DNA of 64,000 nt from JAOAPY01 sp038237475 (GCA_038237475.1 JBBRYS010000011.1:114784-178783), one strand, 5' to 3'; counted from the stretch's first letter, positions 35,202-43,617 are shown. Program-made: numbers and translations. Notes: generated by a model from the sequence alone, not told the origin.

Positions 35202-35547
35202 ATCAGTGTCCCAGGATCGTTAGGTTCAAGCCTCGCCTCAGCCGGGCGTCGTGTGAGGGGAAATACTGATCACAGGAATCCGGCACGTGCTCGACGGTTA
35301 GTTACGGATATAGGGAAACCACCAATAGCTAAAGTATTCCCGCGATGGCCCAAGAACGAATTCAGATTTTACGGAAACGCCCAGAGAAGCGTCTCGAATA
35401 GAGGGTGAACGCGCTAGGCGGCAGTCGGTTATGAATATGGCGAGCGCTTTGATGTCGCGTTTATCGTTAGCCGGAACCGGCAGGCTCTGGCATCATGATG
35501 TGCTTTCATTCCAGCTGAGAGGCCAGCCGAATAATTAGGAGTCAGTT
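35202..35547. other. Divergent intergenic region between flippase and galE
   Basis: About 346 bp with no recognised gene. It must contain promoters for both directions. The plus strand ends with AGGAGTCAGTT before the galE ATG, a good ribosome site. Confidence 0.5.
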
Positions 35548-36525
35548 ATGCGAGTTTTGGTGACAGGTGGCGCAGGCTACATCGGCAGTGTGGTCGTGGA
35601 AGAGTTGCTTAAGGACAACCACGAAGTGGTGGTCTATGACAACCTCTGCAAGGGCCACCCTGGGAGTATTTCCGCACGAGCGAAATTCGTGACCGGCGAT
35701 CTACTCGATCAGGAACTCCTGAGCGAGACCTTTAGAGCTAGCGGCATCGAGGCCGTCGTTCATATGGCCGCCTATTCCCTGGTCGGTGAATCCGTAGAGA
35801 AACCGGAAAAGTACTATGGGAATAATATGGCCGCAGGCCTGGCGCTGCTCGCTGCCATGCAAGAGGCTCAGGTAACTCGCCTCGTCTTTTCGTCTACGGC
35901 CGCAGTCTATGGTGAGCCGCTCAAGCAGCCGATAGCGGAAGAGGATCCCACCGCGCCGACTAATCCTTACGGCGAGACAAAGCTCGCGTTCGAACAAGCT
36001 CTGAAATGGTACGCACACGCGCACGGACTACGGTTCGCTTCCCTCCGCTATTTCAACGCCGCCGGTGCCAGTGAGCGCTGTGGGGAGTTTCATTCACCAG
36101 AGACCCATTTGATCCCGATCGTCCTGCAGGCGGCAGCGGGCCAGCGCCCGCAGGTGGAAATCTATGGCGACGATTATCCGACCCGCGACGGGACCTGTGT
36201 CCGGGATTATATTCATGTGGTGGACCTTGCTCGTGCGCATGTGCTCGCGCTCATGGATCTGGATCGGCAGTCGGCGATTTTCAATCTTGGTTGCGGAGGC
36301 GACGGATATTCGGTGCGCGAGGTTATCGATATTGCCGAACTCGTTACCGGGAGCTCGATCAAAACAGAAGTGAAGACGCGACGGGCTGGTGATCCTGCGG
36401 TCCTGATTGCAGCTTCTGACAAAATAAAAAGAGAACTGGGTTGGCAGCCACGGTTACAGGATTTGCGAGAGATTGTCGGCTCTGCCTGGCGCTGGCACCA
36501 GAAACATCCGTTGGGGTACGACTAA
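35548..36525 (+). CDS. galE: UDP-glucose 4-epimerase
   Basis: 325 residues, the usual length. The NAD-binding motif TGGAGYIG is at residues 6-13. The SDR catalytic residues are in FSSTAAVYG (Ser near 116) and NPYGETK (Tyr141, Lys145). YFNAAGA, GTCVRDYIHVVDLA and FNLGCGGDGYSV are typical of GalE. It interconverts UDP-glucose and UDP-galactose and can supply galactose donors to the adjacent glycosyltransferase. AGGAG precedes the start. Confidence 0.94.
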   Translation: MRVLVTGGAGYIGSVVVEELLKDNHEVVVYDNLCKGHPGSISARAKFVTGDLLDQELLSETFRASGIEAVVHMAAYSLVGESVEKPEKYYGNNMAAGLALLAAMQEAQVTRLVFSSTAAVYGEPLKQPIAEEDPTAPTNPYGETKLAFEQALKWYAHAHGLRFASLRYFNAAGASERCGEFHSPETHLIPIVLQAAAGQRPQVEIYGDDYPTRDGTCVRDYIHVVDLARAHVLALMDLDRQSAIFNLGCGGDGYSVREVIDIAELVTGSSIKTEVKTRRAGDPAVLIAASDKIKRELGWQPRLQDLREIVGSAWRWHQKHPLGYD

Positions 36526-36571
36526 ACCTTTCTGCTACTGAGTGACTGACGGATTTCGTGCTTGTTTGCGC

Positions 36572-36724
36572 ATGAATCAGATGTCCTGGCTGAACATTCC
36601 GCAACTAGGATATCCGCGGCCACAATTCACCCAAGAACACGGGTTGAATCTGAACGGCGCATGGGAATTTGCCTTTGACGATTACCGGATCGCAGAAACT
36701 AATCGCGAGATCATCAAGAGTTAA
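36572..36724 (+). pseudogene. N-terminal fragment of a GH2-family glycoside hydrolase
   Basis: A 50-residue open frame reads LGYPRPQF, then LNLNGAWEFAFDD, the characteristic N-terminus of the sugar-binding domain of GH2 beta-galactosidases. It stops soon after the first strand (TNREIIKS), and the methyltransferase-like gene starts 15 bp later. Full GH2 enzymes have 600-1000 residues, so this is a truncated remnant. It lies 46 bp after the galE stop. Confidence 0.72.
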
Positions 36725-36739
36725 TCTGCCGGCGGCAGC

Positions 36740-37735
36740 ATGGAAAGTTTACAATACCTGACCACGCGTCTATTGGATGAGACGAGTTCGCCCCTGGAAC
36801 TTGATCGATGTTGCCTCGGGCTTCACGAGTGGTTTATCAATGCGACAGAGACTGTGAGTTTGGACGATCCAATGCAATTGCCCGCGGGCCTGGCCCTCGC
36901 ACCCGCGTCCGCGGCTCAATGCATTCTGGATACGAAGCGCACGGTTGCGTTCATTCGTGGTCTGTCGCTCGCCCTGGATGAAGCCAGGCGGCGATTCATT
37001 GCCGGTGGGTTGGAAGTGGTATATGCCGGCGCCGGACCCTTTGCCCCGCTCGTTTTACCACTAATGTCTGTGCGAGCGTTCCGCGATGTTCGCTTCACCT
37101 TCCTGGATTGCCATCGGCAGGCGACTGAGACAGTTCAGGGATTGATCACCAGGCTTGGTTTGGAGAACCGGGTCAGGCGGGTGGTGACCACCGACGCTAC
37201 GAGCTACACCCATCCTGAGCCGATTCACGTCGTGGTGACAGAGACTCTGCAGCGCTCGCTGGCGAAGGAGCCATTCGTGAGTATTGTATCTAACCTGCGA
37301 CGACAGCTGGCGCCGGGAGGTATCCTGTTGCCGGAAAGAGTGGCAGTAAACGTCGCACTCATCGACGCTGCAGAAGAACAGACTCGCTGGAGTGGCGTAG
37401 CGCCTCGCACTCGGCACCGAAGCCTGGCACGAATTTTTGAAGTGACCATGGAAGGCGAGTTTCCATCTCTTGATCGGGACGGACGGTCCAAACCTGTAAC
37501 GGTAGTTGTTCCCAGGGGGACGGATGATCTCCGACTGTGGTTGGCCCTGATTACGCGCGTCGATGTTTTCGGCAACATCGGTCTGGCGGAATACGATTCC
37601 GGTCTGACGTTTCCGGAAGTGATCTGGGAGCTGTTGCCGGTCAGAGATGCCGAGGTGCTTGAGTTCCAATTCGTGATGGACAGCACTCCCGGAGTTCGAT
37701 GCAAACGCGTCCAGCCGGCTAAATCCTTATTCTGA
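36740..37735 (+). CDS. SAM-dependent methyltransferase-like protein, unknown substrate
   Basis: 331 residues. A class I methyltransferase core is suggested by LEVVYAGAGPFAPLVLPLM (motif I-like, residues about 92-110), FTFLDCHRQATETVQGLI (acidic residue after strand 2) and HVVVTETLQRSLAKEPFVSIVSNL with LAPGGILLPER (motif III-like). An N-terminal helical part with DTKRTVAFIRGLSLALDEA precedes it. This layout resembles PRMT-type or natural-product methyltransferases, but I do not recognise a named family. Its last 17 bp overlap the 3' end of the convergent SpoIID-domain gene. Confidence 0.72.
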   Translation: MESLQYLTTRLLDETSSPLELDRCCLGLHEWFINATETVSLDDPMQLPAGLALAPASAAQCILDTKRTVAFIRGLSLALDEARRRFIAGGLEVVYAGAGPFAPLVLPLMSVRAFRDVRFTFLDCHRQATETVQGLITRLGLENRVRRVVTTDATSYTHPEPIHVVVTETLQRSLAKEPFVSIVSNLRRQLAPGGILLPERVAVNVALIDAAEEQTRWSGVAPRTRHRSLARIFEVTMEGEFPSLDRDGRSKPVTVVVPRGTDDLRLWLALITRVDVFGNIGLAEYDSGLTFPEVIWELLPVRDAEVLEFQFVMDSTPGVRCKRVQPAKSLF

Positions 37736-39608
37736 GAGTTCCCGTATTGCTGATTTGGCCATGAGCTTTCACTTTGAGGCTGCAGGTTCCCGCAGGAAGA
37801 TTATTTGGCAACCTGAAAATCACTTGCGTAAAGTTTGAGTCAGGCGCCGGCCGGACATCATCAGAGGGAATTACATAGCTCTGGTTGTTGCCGTCGGTCA
37901 GGTTTACTTCGACTGCAGCAGAGGGTTCTCCGGGCGCGAGTTGCAAATTGGCTACCAACAGAATGACCCTGGTGTTTCGATCGCTCCCCTGATTAAGCAC
38001 ATCCGCTCCATTCAGTACAAGAAACGGATCCCTGACGAACAACATCGAGTCCATTGCCGCAGCTTGATCAACTGCGGGACCCGACATGTCGAAAAGCAAT
38101 TGCAGCGGCAAAGGCGTAGGCGTTGGAGTGGGCGTAGGTGTAGGCGTCTGCAGTACTCCTGATCTGGCACCACTGGGACTACCATCGTTATTGTAATAAT
38201 GGTTAACAATCCAGACGTAGTCCTTAGCCTGATTGATGGCCCAGCGCTGAGTTCCCCATTGGCACATGCCGCGCCCGTGGCCGTTAAAGGTTTGGCCAGC
38301 GTCGACTGGATCGCTGATGCACGGCCAGTTGGTGCCGGGGCTTCCGGTGAAACCGTCGGCGCAGAAATTGTCGTTGTTCTCAGCGGCGTACTCGGCAAAA
38401 AATGGATTATTGCCGCTGCTGTCGACGACGATCATTCCGCTGGTGTTATCTGTAGCGGTGTTGGTTCGCGACGAGGAATCGCTCGGGTCATTGACCTGAC
38501 AGGACGTGGTATTACAAATGTCATAGTTGGCGGTCAGCGGATGGTAGACGTGGTAGACGCCATAGCTGCGATAAGCAATGGCCCCGGCCTTAAGCGATTC
38601 CGCATTCCACGACGCGATCCATTCATCGTCAAGCCCGTTCTTAACGTAGGTGTCGAGGCTGTAGACATTAAAAGTTGTACACGCGAGTTTTGAGGGGCAA
38701 TTCGATCCGACGCGAATGCTGGCCGGGACTGTGAGTGTGTGCGGTGCAGCCACCTCGCGGATACTCGCATCTTCGGAGGCAGAGGGCTGCGGTTCAACTT
38801 CAGGGAGTTCAGTTTGGGTATGCCTTAATTCTTCCGCGCTCAGTAGCAGCTTATGAGTATCGATCTTTTCTCTGACCCCATTGCCGTGGTTCATCTCAAC
38901 GATGAAGTGCGTAGCACCCTCAGTGACGATTAGGTTCGCACGCCGATAAGTCTCGAAGCCCTTGAGTTCGATCACCAGACTGTCCGTGCCCGGGAGATCT
39001 TCGTTCGGGTCGATCTGCTTCAGTGGCGCCGGCAGGAGAAAATAACCTTGCTCATTTGTTTTAGACTTGACGCCGGCACGCTCCAGATGAATCCGCGCAC
39101 CCCGCAATGGCATTCCGGTGCTGCCATCAAAAACATGGCCATGCAACAGCGCCTGTCCCGGAAGAATCTTTGCAGCAATAACTTCCGGGCGGAGTTCCGC
39201 AGCGGGTGTTACCGGATCAAGCCAGACGGTCACATCTTTGGCTGACTGCGAATCACTTTCAAAATGAGTGTTGAGACCCCTGTGTCCGGGTGCCAGAATT
39301 TCAAGCTCATTGCGGCCGCTAGCTAGTTGATAGGTTTCACGACCATCGACACCGGTACGGAGGGCCTCGCTATCTTTCCGGCCAGGCGAAACAATCTCGG
39401 CCGAAAGGACATCTCCTGTCAGGCTGTCGCGCACGACTAATTTCAGAATGCCATCATCGATTTTCGCGTTTTCGCCAAAGACCTGGCGCTGCTCATGAGT
39501 CAGCAAAGCGGAGCTTACGGCAATTGAGAAAATTAGTAGTCCGATCATTCGTCCAGTGATGCGCGAACGAATCCAGGAGACTTGCGCCACCGCAAATGAA
39601 GGTTTCAT
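37719..39608 (-). CDS. SpoIID/LytB-domain protein with carboxypeptidase-regulatory-like N-terminal domains
   Basis: About 629 residues from ATG 39608; a GTG at 39626 is also in frame. A signal anchor (MIGLLIFSIAVSSALL) is near the N-terminus. Two Cna_B/CarboxypepD_reg-like beta domains follow (LVVRDSLTGDVLSAEI; LHGHVFDGSTGMPLRGARIHLE). The SpoIID region spans roughly 300-500, with SLDTYVKNGLDDEWIASW, LKAGAIAYRSYGVYH and GHGRGMCQWGTQRWA. SpoIID/LytB proteins act as or activate peptidoglycan lytic transglycosylases. A run of Thr-Pro repeats links to a C-terminal beta domain of about 120 residues. It converges on the methyltransferase gene with a 17-bp overlap. Confidence 0.87.
   Translation of the reverse strand: MKPSFAVAQVSWIRSRITGRMIGLLIFSIAVSSALLTHEQRQVFGENAKIDDGILKLVVRDSLTGDVLSAEIVSPGRKDSEALRTGVDGRETYQLASGRNELEILAPGHRGLNTHFESDSQSAKDVTVWLDPVTPAAELRPEVIAAKILPGQALLHGHVFDGSTGMPLRGARIHLERAGVKSKTNEQGYFLLPAPLKQIDPNEDLPGTDSLVIELKGFETYRRANLIVTEGATHFIVEMNHGNGVREKIDTHKLLLSAEELRHTQTELPEVEPQPSASEDASIREVAAPHTLTVPASIRVGSNCPSKLACTTFNVYSLDTYVKNGLDDEWIASWNAESLKAGAIAYRSYGVYHVYHPLTANYDICNTTSCQVNDPSDSSSRTNTATDNTSGMIVVDSSGNNPFFAEYAAENNDNFCADGFTGSPGTNWPCISDPVDAGQTFNGHGRGMCQWGTQRWAINQAKDYVWIVNHYYNNDGSPSGARSGVLQTPTPTPTPTPTPLPLQLLFDMSGPAVDQAAAMDSMLFVRDPFLVLNGADVLNQGSDRNTRVILLVANLQLAPGEPSAAVEVNLTDGNNQSYVIPSDDVRPAPDSNFTQVIFRLPNNLPAGTCSLKVKAHGQISNTGTLRIRI
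38119..38152. repeat. Hexanucleotide-like repeat encoding a Thr-Pro linker
   Basis: A run of imperfect GTAGGC/GTTGGAGTGGGC units encodes consecutive Thr-Pro pairs between the SpoIID domain and the C-terminal beta domain. Such tracts can change length by slippage and act as flexible linkers. Confidence 0.6.
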
Positions 39609-40072
39609 GAATCCAGATTTCTCCACGATTGTTTGTTGAAAAAATTTGAGAGCGGGGTCGGGACCCGCGGCCCACGGATTCTAGTTGAATCAAAAACACT
39701 TTACCAGATCTGGATCGGTCATTCTTCACAATCAGAATTGGAAGGCTTTGCTGAAGCCCACCAGATTGCGACCATGACCGAGCTTTAGATCGGAGTTCTG
39801 TCACTTTTATGACGTACACGTTTAGTGCGAAAAGCCAGACCGGCATAGGCCCGTTTCCGTACGAACATTGGCACGCACGTTCTTTCAGTTTGTGGAACCG
39901 CAGGCCACACCTGAGTTGCGAATGGACCGCACCAATTAACTCCCACTCTGAAACTGTGGTCAAAACGTAATAGAAATATGTTTGGGAATGGCAGGCAAAA
40001 TAGTGACTGCAAAGCATCTCAGGGTAGAATGCGAACCAGGGGCACAAACACTATCGAACCAGGGAGTAAGAA
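39609..40072. other. Intergenic region, no gene recognised
   Basis: About 460 bp upstream of the SpoIID-domain gene and before a small open frame. It is somewhat AT-rich. Minus-strand frames here lack starts with ribosome sites and family resemblance. Confidence 0.45.
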
Positions 40073-40162
40073 ATGATTGAATGGTTATGGCCGCTGTTGC
40101 TGATCGCCGCTTATGTGGCGTTGATGAAATGGGTGTTGCCGCGTCTGGGAATCCAGACTTGA
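40073..40162 (+). CDS. 29-aa single-pass membrane peptide
   Basis: ATG at 40073 to TGA at 40162 encodes MIEWLWPLLLIAAYVALMK followed by WVLPRLGIQT. GGGAG lies eight bases upstream, a proper ribosome-binding site. It is a single transmembrane helix with Trp at both interfaces and a short basic C-terminus. No family name can be given. It precedes a REP-like repeat region. Confidence 0.6.
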   Translation: MIEWLWPLLLIAAYVALMKWVLPRLGIQT

Positions 40163-40261
40163 ATGGCGAACTCCTGCCGCGTCGAGTCTCGACGCACACC
40201 AATGGATGAAAGCAATCAGAGTACTAAAAGCGGAAGGTGACTCGAAACCCCTCCGCTTAAG

Positions 40262-40480
40262 AACAGCTCGCAAAGCGGACGACCGATAGTAGCCCAGCAG
40301 TTTGCTGCTGGGGATAGAGCGCGACGAATTGAGAGTCCGTGAAGCGGACGGCTGCATGTAACCCATCAGATCCTCAAACCGTTTCAGCCGTCCGTTTCAC
40401 GGTCTAGATCCTCACCGCGCGTTCGATCCCAGCGATAAATCGCTGGGCTATTTTCAATCGTCCGCTAAACGCGGACTCAA
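40262..40480. repeat. Cluster of REP-like hairpins
   Basis: Several perfect or near-perfect inverted repeats are packed in 220 bp. CCCAGCAG/CTGCTGGG is at 40293-40312, GTCCG/CGGAC at 40335-40349, and an 18-bp pair with one mismatch is at 40337-40354 and 40385-40402. CCCAGCGAT/ATCGCTGGG is at 40428-40447 and GTCCGC/GCGGAC at 40460-40476. The CCCAGC and GTCCG hairpins occur twice, so this is a two-unit structured element resembling a REP/BIME. It has no coding potential. Confidence 0.78.
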
Positions 40481-40589
40481 CGTCAATAAACAGGGTCGCC
40501 TTGGGCGCGATTCAACTTGGAAGTAAGCCATGCCAGGACTGAATCTACCCGGCATAGCTTGCTTAGAACCATCGTTAGCATTGCCGTCT

Positions 40590-41048
40590 TCAGCGAGCCT
40601 GGCTTTTTGTTTTTTCCATTGCGCGAATACGGTCGTGGGCCTCTTTCACTTTTGCAAATTGGGTCTGCACAATAGCCTGAACACTCGCCGGCATTTCCTG
40701 TTTCAGGGCTTCCTCGTATGCCTCAACGGCGGCATCTTCGCCGCGCTCGCACTCCGCTATGATTGCACCTTCGTCTTTCCCGGTGACAACCGATTTGATA
40801 TCCATCCAACCGCGATGGAGCGCAGCAGCGGTGCTGCCACTGTTTTCGGGATCCCCGCCCAGCGAGCGCACCTCGCCCTGTAGCTCGGCGGCGAATTGTC
40901 CACGTTGCTGCGAGTAAGAATTGAAGAGCGTGGTTAGCTCCGAGTTCTCAACCCCCTCCGCGGCACTGCGATAACCATTCTGACCGTCCTTGCAGGTTTC
41001 GATCAGATTATTAAGAGTCGAAACTACTTGATCATTTGTTGTATCCAT
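40590..41048 (-). CDS. PA2169-type (DUF2383) four-helix-bundle protein
   Basis: 152 residues from the ATG at 41048, where AGGAGG lies upstream; longer in-frame starts are rejected. The pattern VVSTLNNLIETCKDGQNGYRSAAEGV, LTTLFNSYSQQRGQFAAELQ, LHRGWMDIKSVVTGKD and ILAECERGEDAAVEAYEEAL (IIAECERGEDAAVEAYEEAL here) is that of the PA2169/DUF2383 ferritin-like bundle. Function is unknown; members are often stress-induced. A sigma-54-type promoter lies 40 bp upstream. Confidence 0.9.
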   Translation of the reverse strand: MDTTNDQVVSTLNNLIETCKDGQNGYRSAAEGVENSELTTLFNSYSQQRGQFAAELQGEVRSLGGDPENSGSTAAALHRGWMDIKSVVTGKDEGAIIAECERGEDAAVEAYEEALKQEMPASVQAIVQTQFAKVKEAHDRIRAMEKTKSQAR

Positions 41049-41086
41049 TAAATTCCTCCTGACAATTTTGAGAACATCTTCTGTTG

Positions 41087-41102
41087 AGCAATGCATGTGC
41101 CG
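41087..41102 (-). promoter_or_regulatory. Sigma-54-type promoter of the PA2169-type gene
   Basis: On the minus strand CGGCAC (41102-41097), five bases, then TTGCT (41091-41087) give GG and GC ten bases apart, as the -24/-12 consensus requires. The start codon is about 40 bases downstream. Confidence 0.7.
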
Positions 41103-41352
41103 GAAGCCTCGCCCTATCTCCGGGCTGAAAAGCGGTAATTTGTCGGTCAGTCTTGATTCACACTGGTCGCCAACCGGAGTTTCCTGCCACGGGCTGCATC
41201 GGAATGGTTCGCTGCGAAGTTCAGAACAGAACATTCACTGGGAAGGATTTGAAAAAAGCCTTGGGGTGAAGGTCAGGCAGATCTTTTTTTGGAATGCGAT
41301 GCTACGATCAAGATGCATGTAAAGAATATGAGCTGCGTTAGGATAGAATACC

Positions 41353-41368
41353 GGGCAAATCAATTGCC
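41353..41368 (+). promoter_or_regulatory. Sigma-54-like promoter before the ankyrin gene
   Basis: GGGCAA (41353-41358), five bases, then TTGCC (41364-41368) with GG and GC ten bases apart. The -24 box is imperfect (TGGCAC expected). The ankyrin ATG is 61 bp downstream. Confidence 0.45.
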
Positions 41369-41428
41369 GTTCTCGAAATTGCATTCTTCGAAGCGGAGCG
41401 AAAGAACCCCTGTCAAAACGGAGATTAC

Positions 41429-42295
41429 ATGGATTCAAAGTTTCAACTGGCCATGGCGGCCATAAAAGCCGGCAAGCTCGATGACCTTCAAGAACTGATA
41501 AAGCAAGACGTTTCTCTGGCGACGTCGCGATCTTCAAGCAGTCATCCGACGCTGCTACAGTTTTTAGCTCTGGAAGCGCCAAACGTACCGAACAAAGTTG
41601 AGATGGCGAACGTCCTCGCCGAAGCCGGTGCTGAAATCGAGGGGCCGCTCGCCGCCGCTGCCTGCATTGATAATGTTGAGATAGTCAGGCTGCTGCTTGA
41701 CCGCGGCGGGGCTATCAACGGCACGGGCAGTTGGTCACTTTTGGAGGAGGCGTTGTACTGGGGAAACCGGAAGGTGATCGATCTATTGCTCGAGCGCGGA
41801 GCCTCGCTTCATAACCTGCGTATTGCGGCCGGCCTGGGACGGACGCAGTTGATTGAAAGCTTCTTCAATAGCGATGGCACACTCAAGCCTAAAGCGGGCC
41901 GGATTGATTGGCCCTTTACCGAATTAGCCAGAGCGAAGAGCGGGATTGGGCAGGAACTACGGGCCAAGGCAGAAAGCTGGTCGGAGGATCCCCAGGATGT
42001 GATCGACAATGCCTTCGTCTATGCCTGTATGCATAATCACATCAGCGCGGCTCGTTTGTTATTAGACAAGGGAGCACGCATCAATGCGATCCCACCCGGC
42101 TTTGATTACTCCGGGACAGCTCTGCATTACGCAGCGCACAACGGGCATCGGGAGATGGTCGAACTGCTAATGGAACAAGGCGCGAACGTGAACATCAAAG
42201 ATACGAAGGTGAATGCAACTCCCGCAGGTTGGGCCGAACACGCCGGCCATGTTGAACTCAAAGACTATCTGAACCAGTCTGCTGAAAAGAGTTGA
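41429..42295 (+). CDS. Ankyrin-repeat protein
   Basis: 288 residues, no signal peptide, so cytoplasmic. Ankyrin-like repeats are visible as AAACIDNVEIVRLLLDRGGAI, EALYWGNRKVIDLLLERGASL, YACMHNHISAARLLLDKGARI and ALHYAAHNGHREMVELLMEQ. A non-repeat segment (residues about 150-200) separates two groups. Ankyrin domains mediate protein-protein contact; the partner is unknown. A sigma-54-like promoter lies upstream. Confidence 0.88.
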   Translation: MDSKFQLAMAAIKAGKLDDLQELIKQDVSLATSRSSSSHPTLLQFLALEAPNVPNKVEMANVLAEAGAEIEGPLAAAACIDNVEIVRLLLDRGGAINGTGSWSLLEEALYWGNRKVIDLLLERGASLHNLRIAAGLGRTQLIESFFNSDGTLKPKAGRIDWPFTELARAKSGIGQELRAKAESWSEDPQDVIDNAFVYACMHNHISAARLLLDKGARINAIPPGFDYSGTALHYAAHNGHREMVELLMEQGANVNIKDTKVNATPAGWAEHAGHVELKDYLNQSAEKS

Positions 42296-42418
42296 TGGCA
42301 GGCGAGTTTGCTTTCAAGACGCTCAGGCTCCGGTCAGTCTTTGTAACGCGTATTTTTCATTCGCGTAGTGGGCCCTGGCTGGTAGGCTGTAGATCCAATC
42401 ACGAACAGGAGATGAACG

Positions 42419-42808
42419 ATGAAGAGAGTCAAAATCATTACGCTGTTAATCAAAGACTACGATGCGGCCATCGAGTTCTACACACAAAAACTGGGTTTTG
42501 AACTGATCGAAGACAAGTCGTTTGGTCCAGGCCGCTGGGTTACACTTTCGCTACCGGATAATCGAGAGGTTGAGATTGCGCTGGAGTTGGCTAAGACCGA
42601 AAGCGATCAGTCGCTGGTGGGCAAGCAAGCCGGAAGTTTTCCGCTGCTGGCGATTGACACACTCGACTGCGTGGCTGATTACAATCGTCTGAAGTCCATG
42701 GGAGTCACCACCCATGGAGAACCCCAAAGCGGTCCCTGGGGTACCGGCGTACAGATTGAAGACCTCTACGGCAATAAGTTCTTCCTGAGCCAGCAACCAC
42801 AGCACTGA
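42419..42808 (+). CDS. VOC (glyoxalase/dioxygenase-fold) family protein
   Basis: 129 residues, one VOC domain made of two beta-alpha-beta-beta-beta units. It starts MKRVKIITLLIKDYDAAIEFYTQKLGFELIED, a classic VOC opening, and ends with QIEDLYGNKFFL, where the last metal ligand or substrate residue normally lies. GGAGATGAACG precedes the ATG. The substrate is unknown. Confidence 0.9.
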   Translation: MKRVKIITLLIKDYDAAIEFYTQKLGFELIEDKSFGPGRWVTLSLPDNREVEIALELAKTESDQSLVGKQAGSFPLLAIDTLDCVADYNRLKSMGVTTHGEPQSGPWGTGVQIEDLYGNKFFLSQQPQH

Positions 42809-42811
42809 CAA

Positions 42812-42937
42812 ATGGGCCGCTGCTCGGAAGCGACTGCCGAGGCCAATTCGCTGATCAACCTCGGCATTTATTCACGCACGCCTCAGACCGGCGGCAAAAC
42901 TTTCAATTTCGACGCAGTGCTCGAGGTGACAACTTAG
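42812..42937 (+). other. Small orphan open frame (41 aa), possible gene remnant
   Basis: ATG at 42812 to TAG at 42937 encodes 41 residues starting MGRCSEATAEANSLINLG and ending FDAVLEVTT. It looks like the C-terminal end of a larger protein and not a free-standing peptide, with no ribosome site. It directly follows the VOC gene (3 bp) and its stop overlaps the end of the convergent DinB gene. I do not recognise the family. Confidence 0.35.
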
Positions 42938-43500
42938 CTGCTGTCGGAGTCAGCAGTTGCGGCTGGCCCTCTGGTGCGATCCCGCAAGATTGACAAATAC
43001 TCATGCCACGGACCGACGGCTTCGGTATAGACCTTAGCAATCGTCCGCGCGATCTGTCCTACGTGGTCCAGATCATGCACGGCCCATGTCGCCAGCAGTT
43101 GCCCGAGTGCTACTTCGCCGAAGTCCGGGTGTACCCCTTTGCGGCCCAAGTCTTCGCTCGTCAAATTCATCGTCGCCAGCTCAGCAAGGTTTTCTCTGCG
43201 CAACTCGGCAAAGGTTGCCAGCAATTCACCGATGTTCCTGCTCTGGCTCGCGCTGAACTGAGCATTGCGGTCGAAAGGCTCAAAGGGTCGCATCTCACCC
43301 GCGACGATGTGTCGAGTCCGCGTTAACCAGTCGGTTCTCTCGGCGTGAATGAGATGTCCGATCACATCATAAGGCGACCAGGTCTCAGCTCCCTCGGTGG
43401 CATTAATGAGATTTTCAGGTAACCCTTCCAGCAGCGCCGCCAGAGTCCCCGGTGTGCGAGCAAGTATCGCCAGCATGTCATTCAATTCATTCGGTTTCAT
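42934..43500 (-). CDS. DinB-family protein
   Basis: 188 residues from ATG 43500; ATG 43509 and 43536 are also in frame. The DinB/YfiT four-helix bundle is shown by SPYDVIGHLIHAERTDWL (first His near the helix-2 start) and WAVHDLDHVGQIARTI (last two His). These metal-binding His residues are intact, so it probably binds a divalent metal. Members include thiol-S-transferases; its role here is unknown. Confidence 0.9.
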   Translation of the reverse strand: MKPNELNDMLAILARTPGTLAALLEGLPENLINATEGAETWSPYDVIGHLIHAERTDWLTRTRHIVAGEMRPFEPFDRNAQFSASQSRNIGELLATFAELRRENLAELATMNLTSEDLGRKGVHPDFGEVALGQLLATWAVHDLDHVGQIARTIAKVYTEAVGPWHEYLSILRDRTRGPAATADSDSS

Positions 43501-43617
43501 GCCGCTCATTGTACTCGCGCACGATTTGGAAGGCACGTATTAGGATGGCTCTGTAATCGTTTGACCGTAACTTCGGTCACCCCTTCCATTTGAACCTGGA
43601 AATCAATCAAGCTTCCC

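Larger units (their letters stand above)
41049..41428. other. Divergent intergenic region with two sigma-54-like promoters
   Basis: 380 bp between the PA2169-type gene (minus) and the ankyrin gene (plus). It holds one sigma-54-like promoter for each direction, listed separately. No coding frame was supported. Confidence 0.55.

Noticed and set aside
35487..35510. Possible sigma-54 box (TGGCAT...TGCT) before galE
   Set aside because: GG and GC are 11 bases apart instead of the required 10.
40262..40480. Hairpin cluster considered as a tRNA or riboswitch
   Set aside because: No cloverleaf or known riboswitch core; repeated simple stems fit a REP-like element better.
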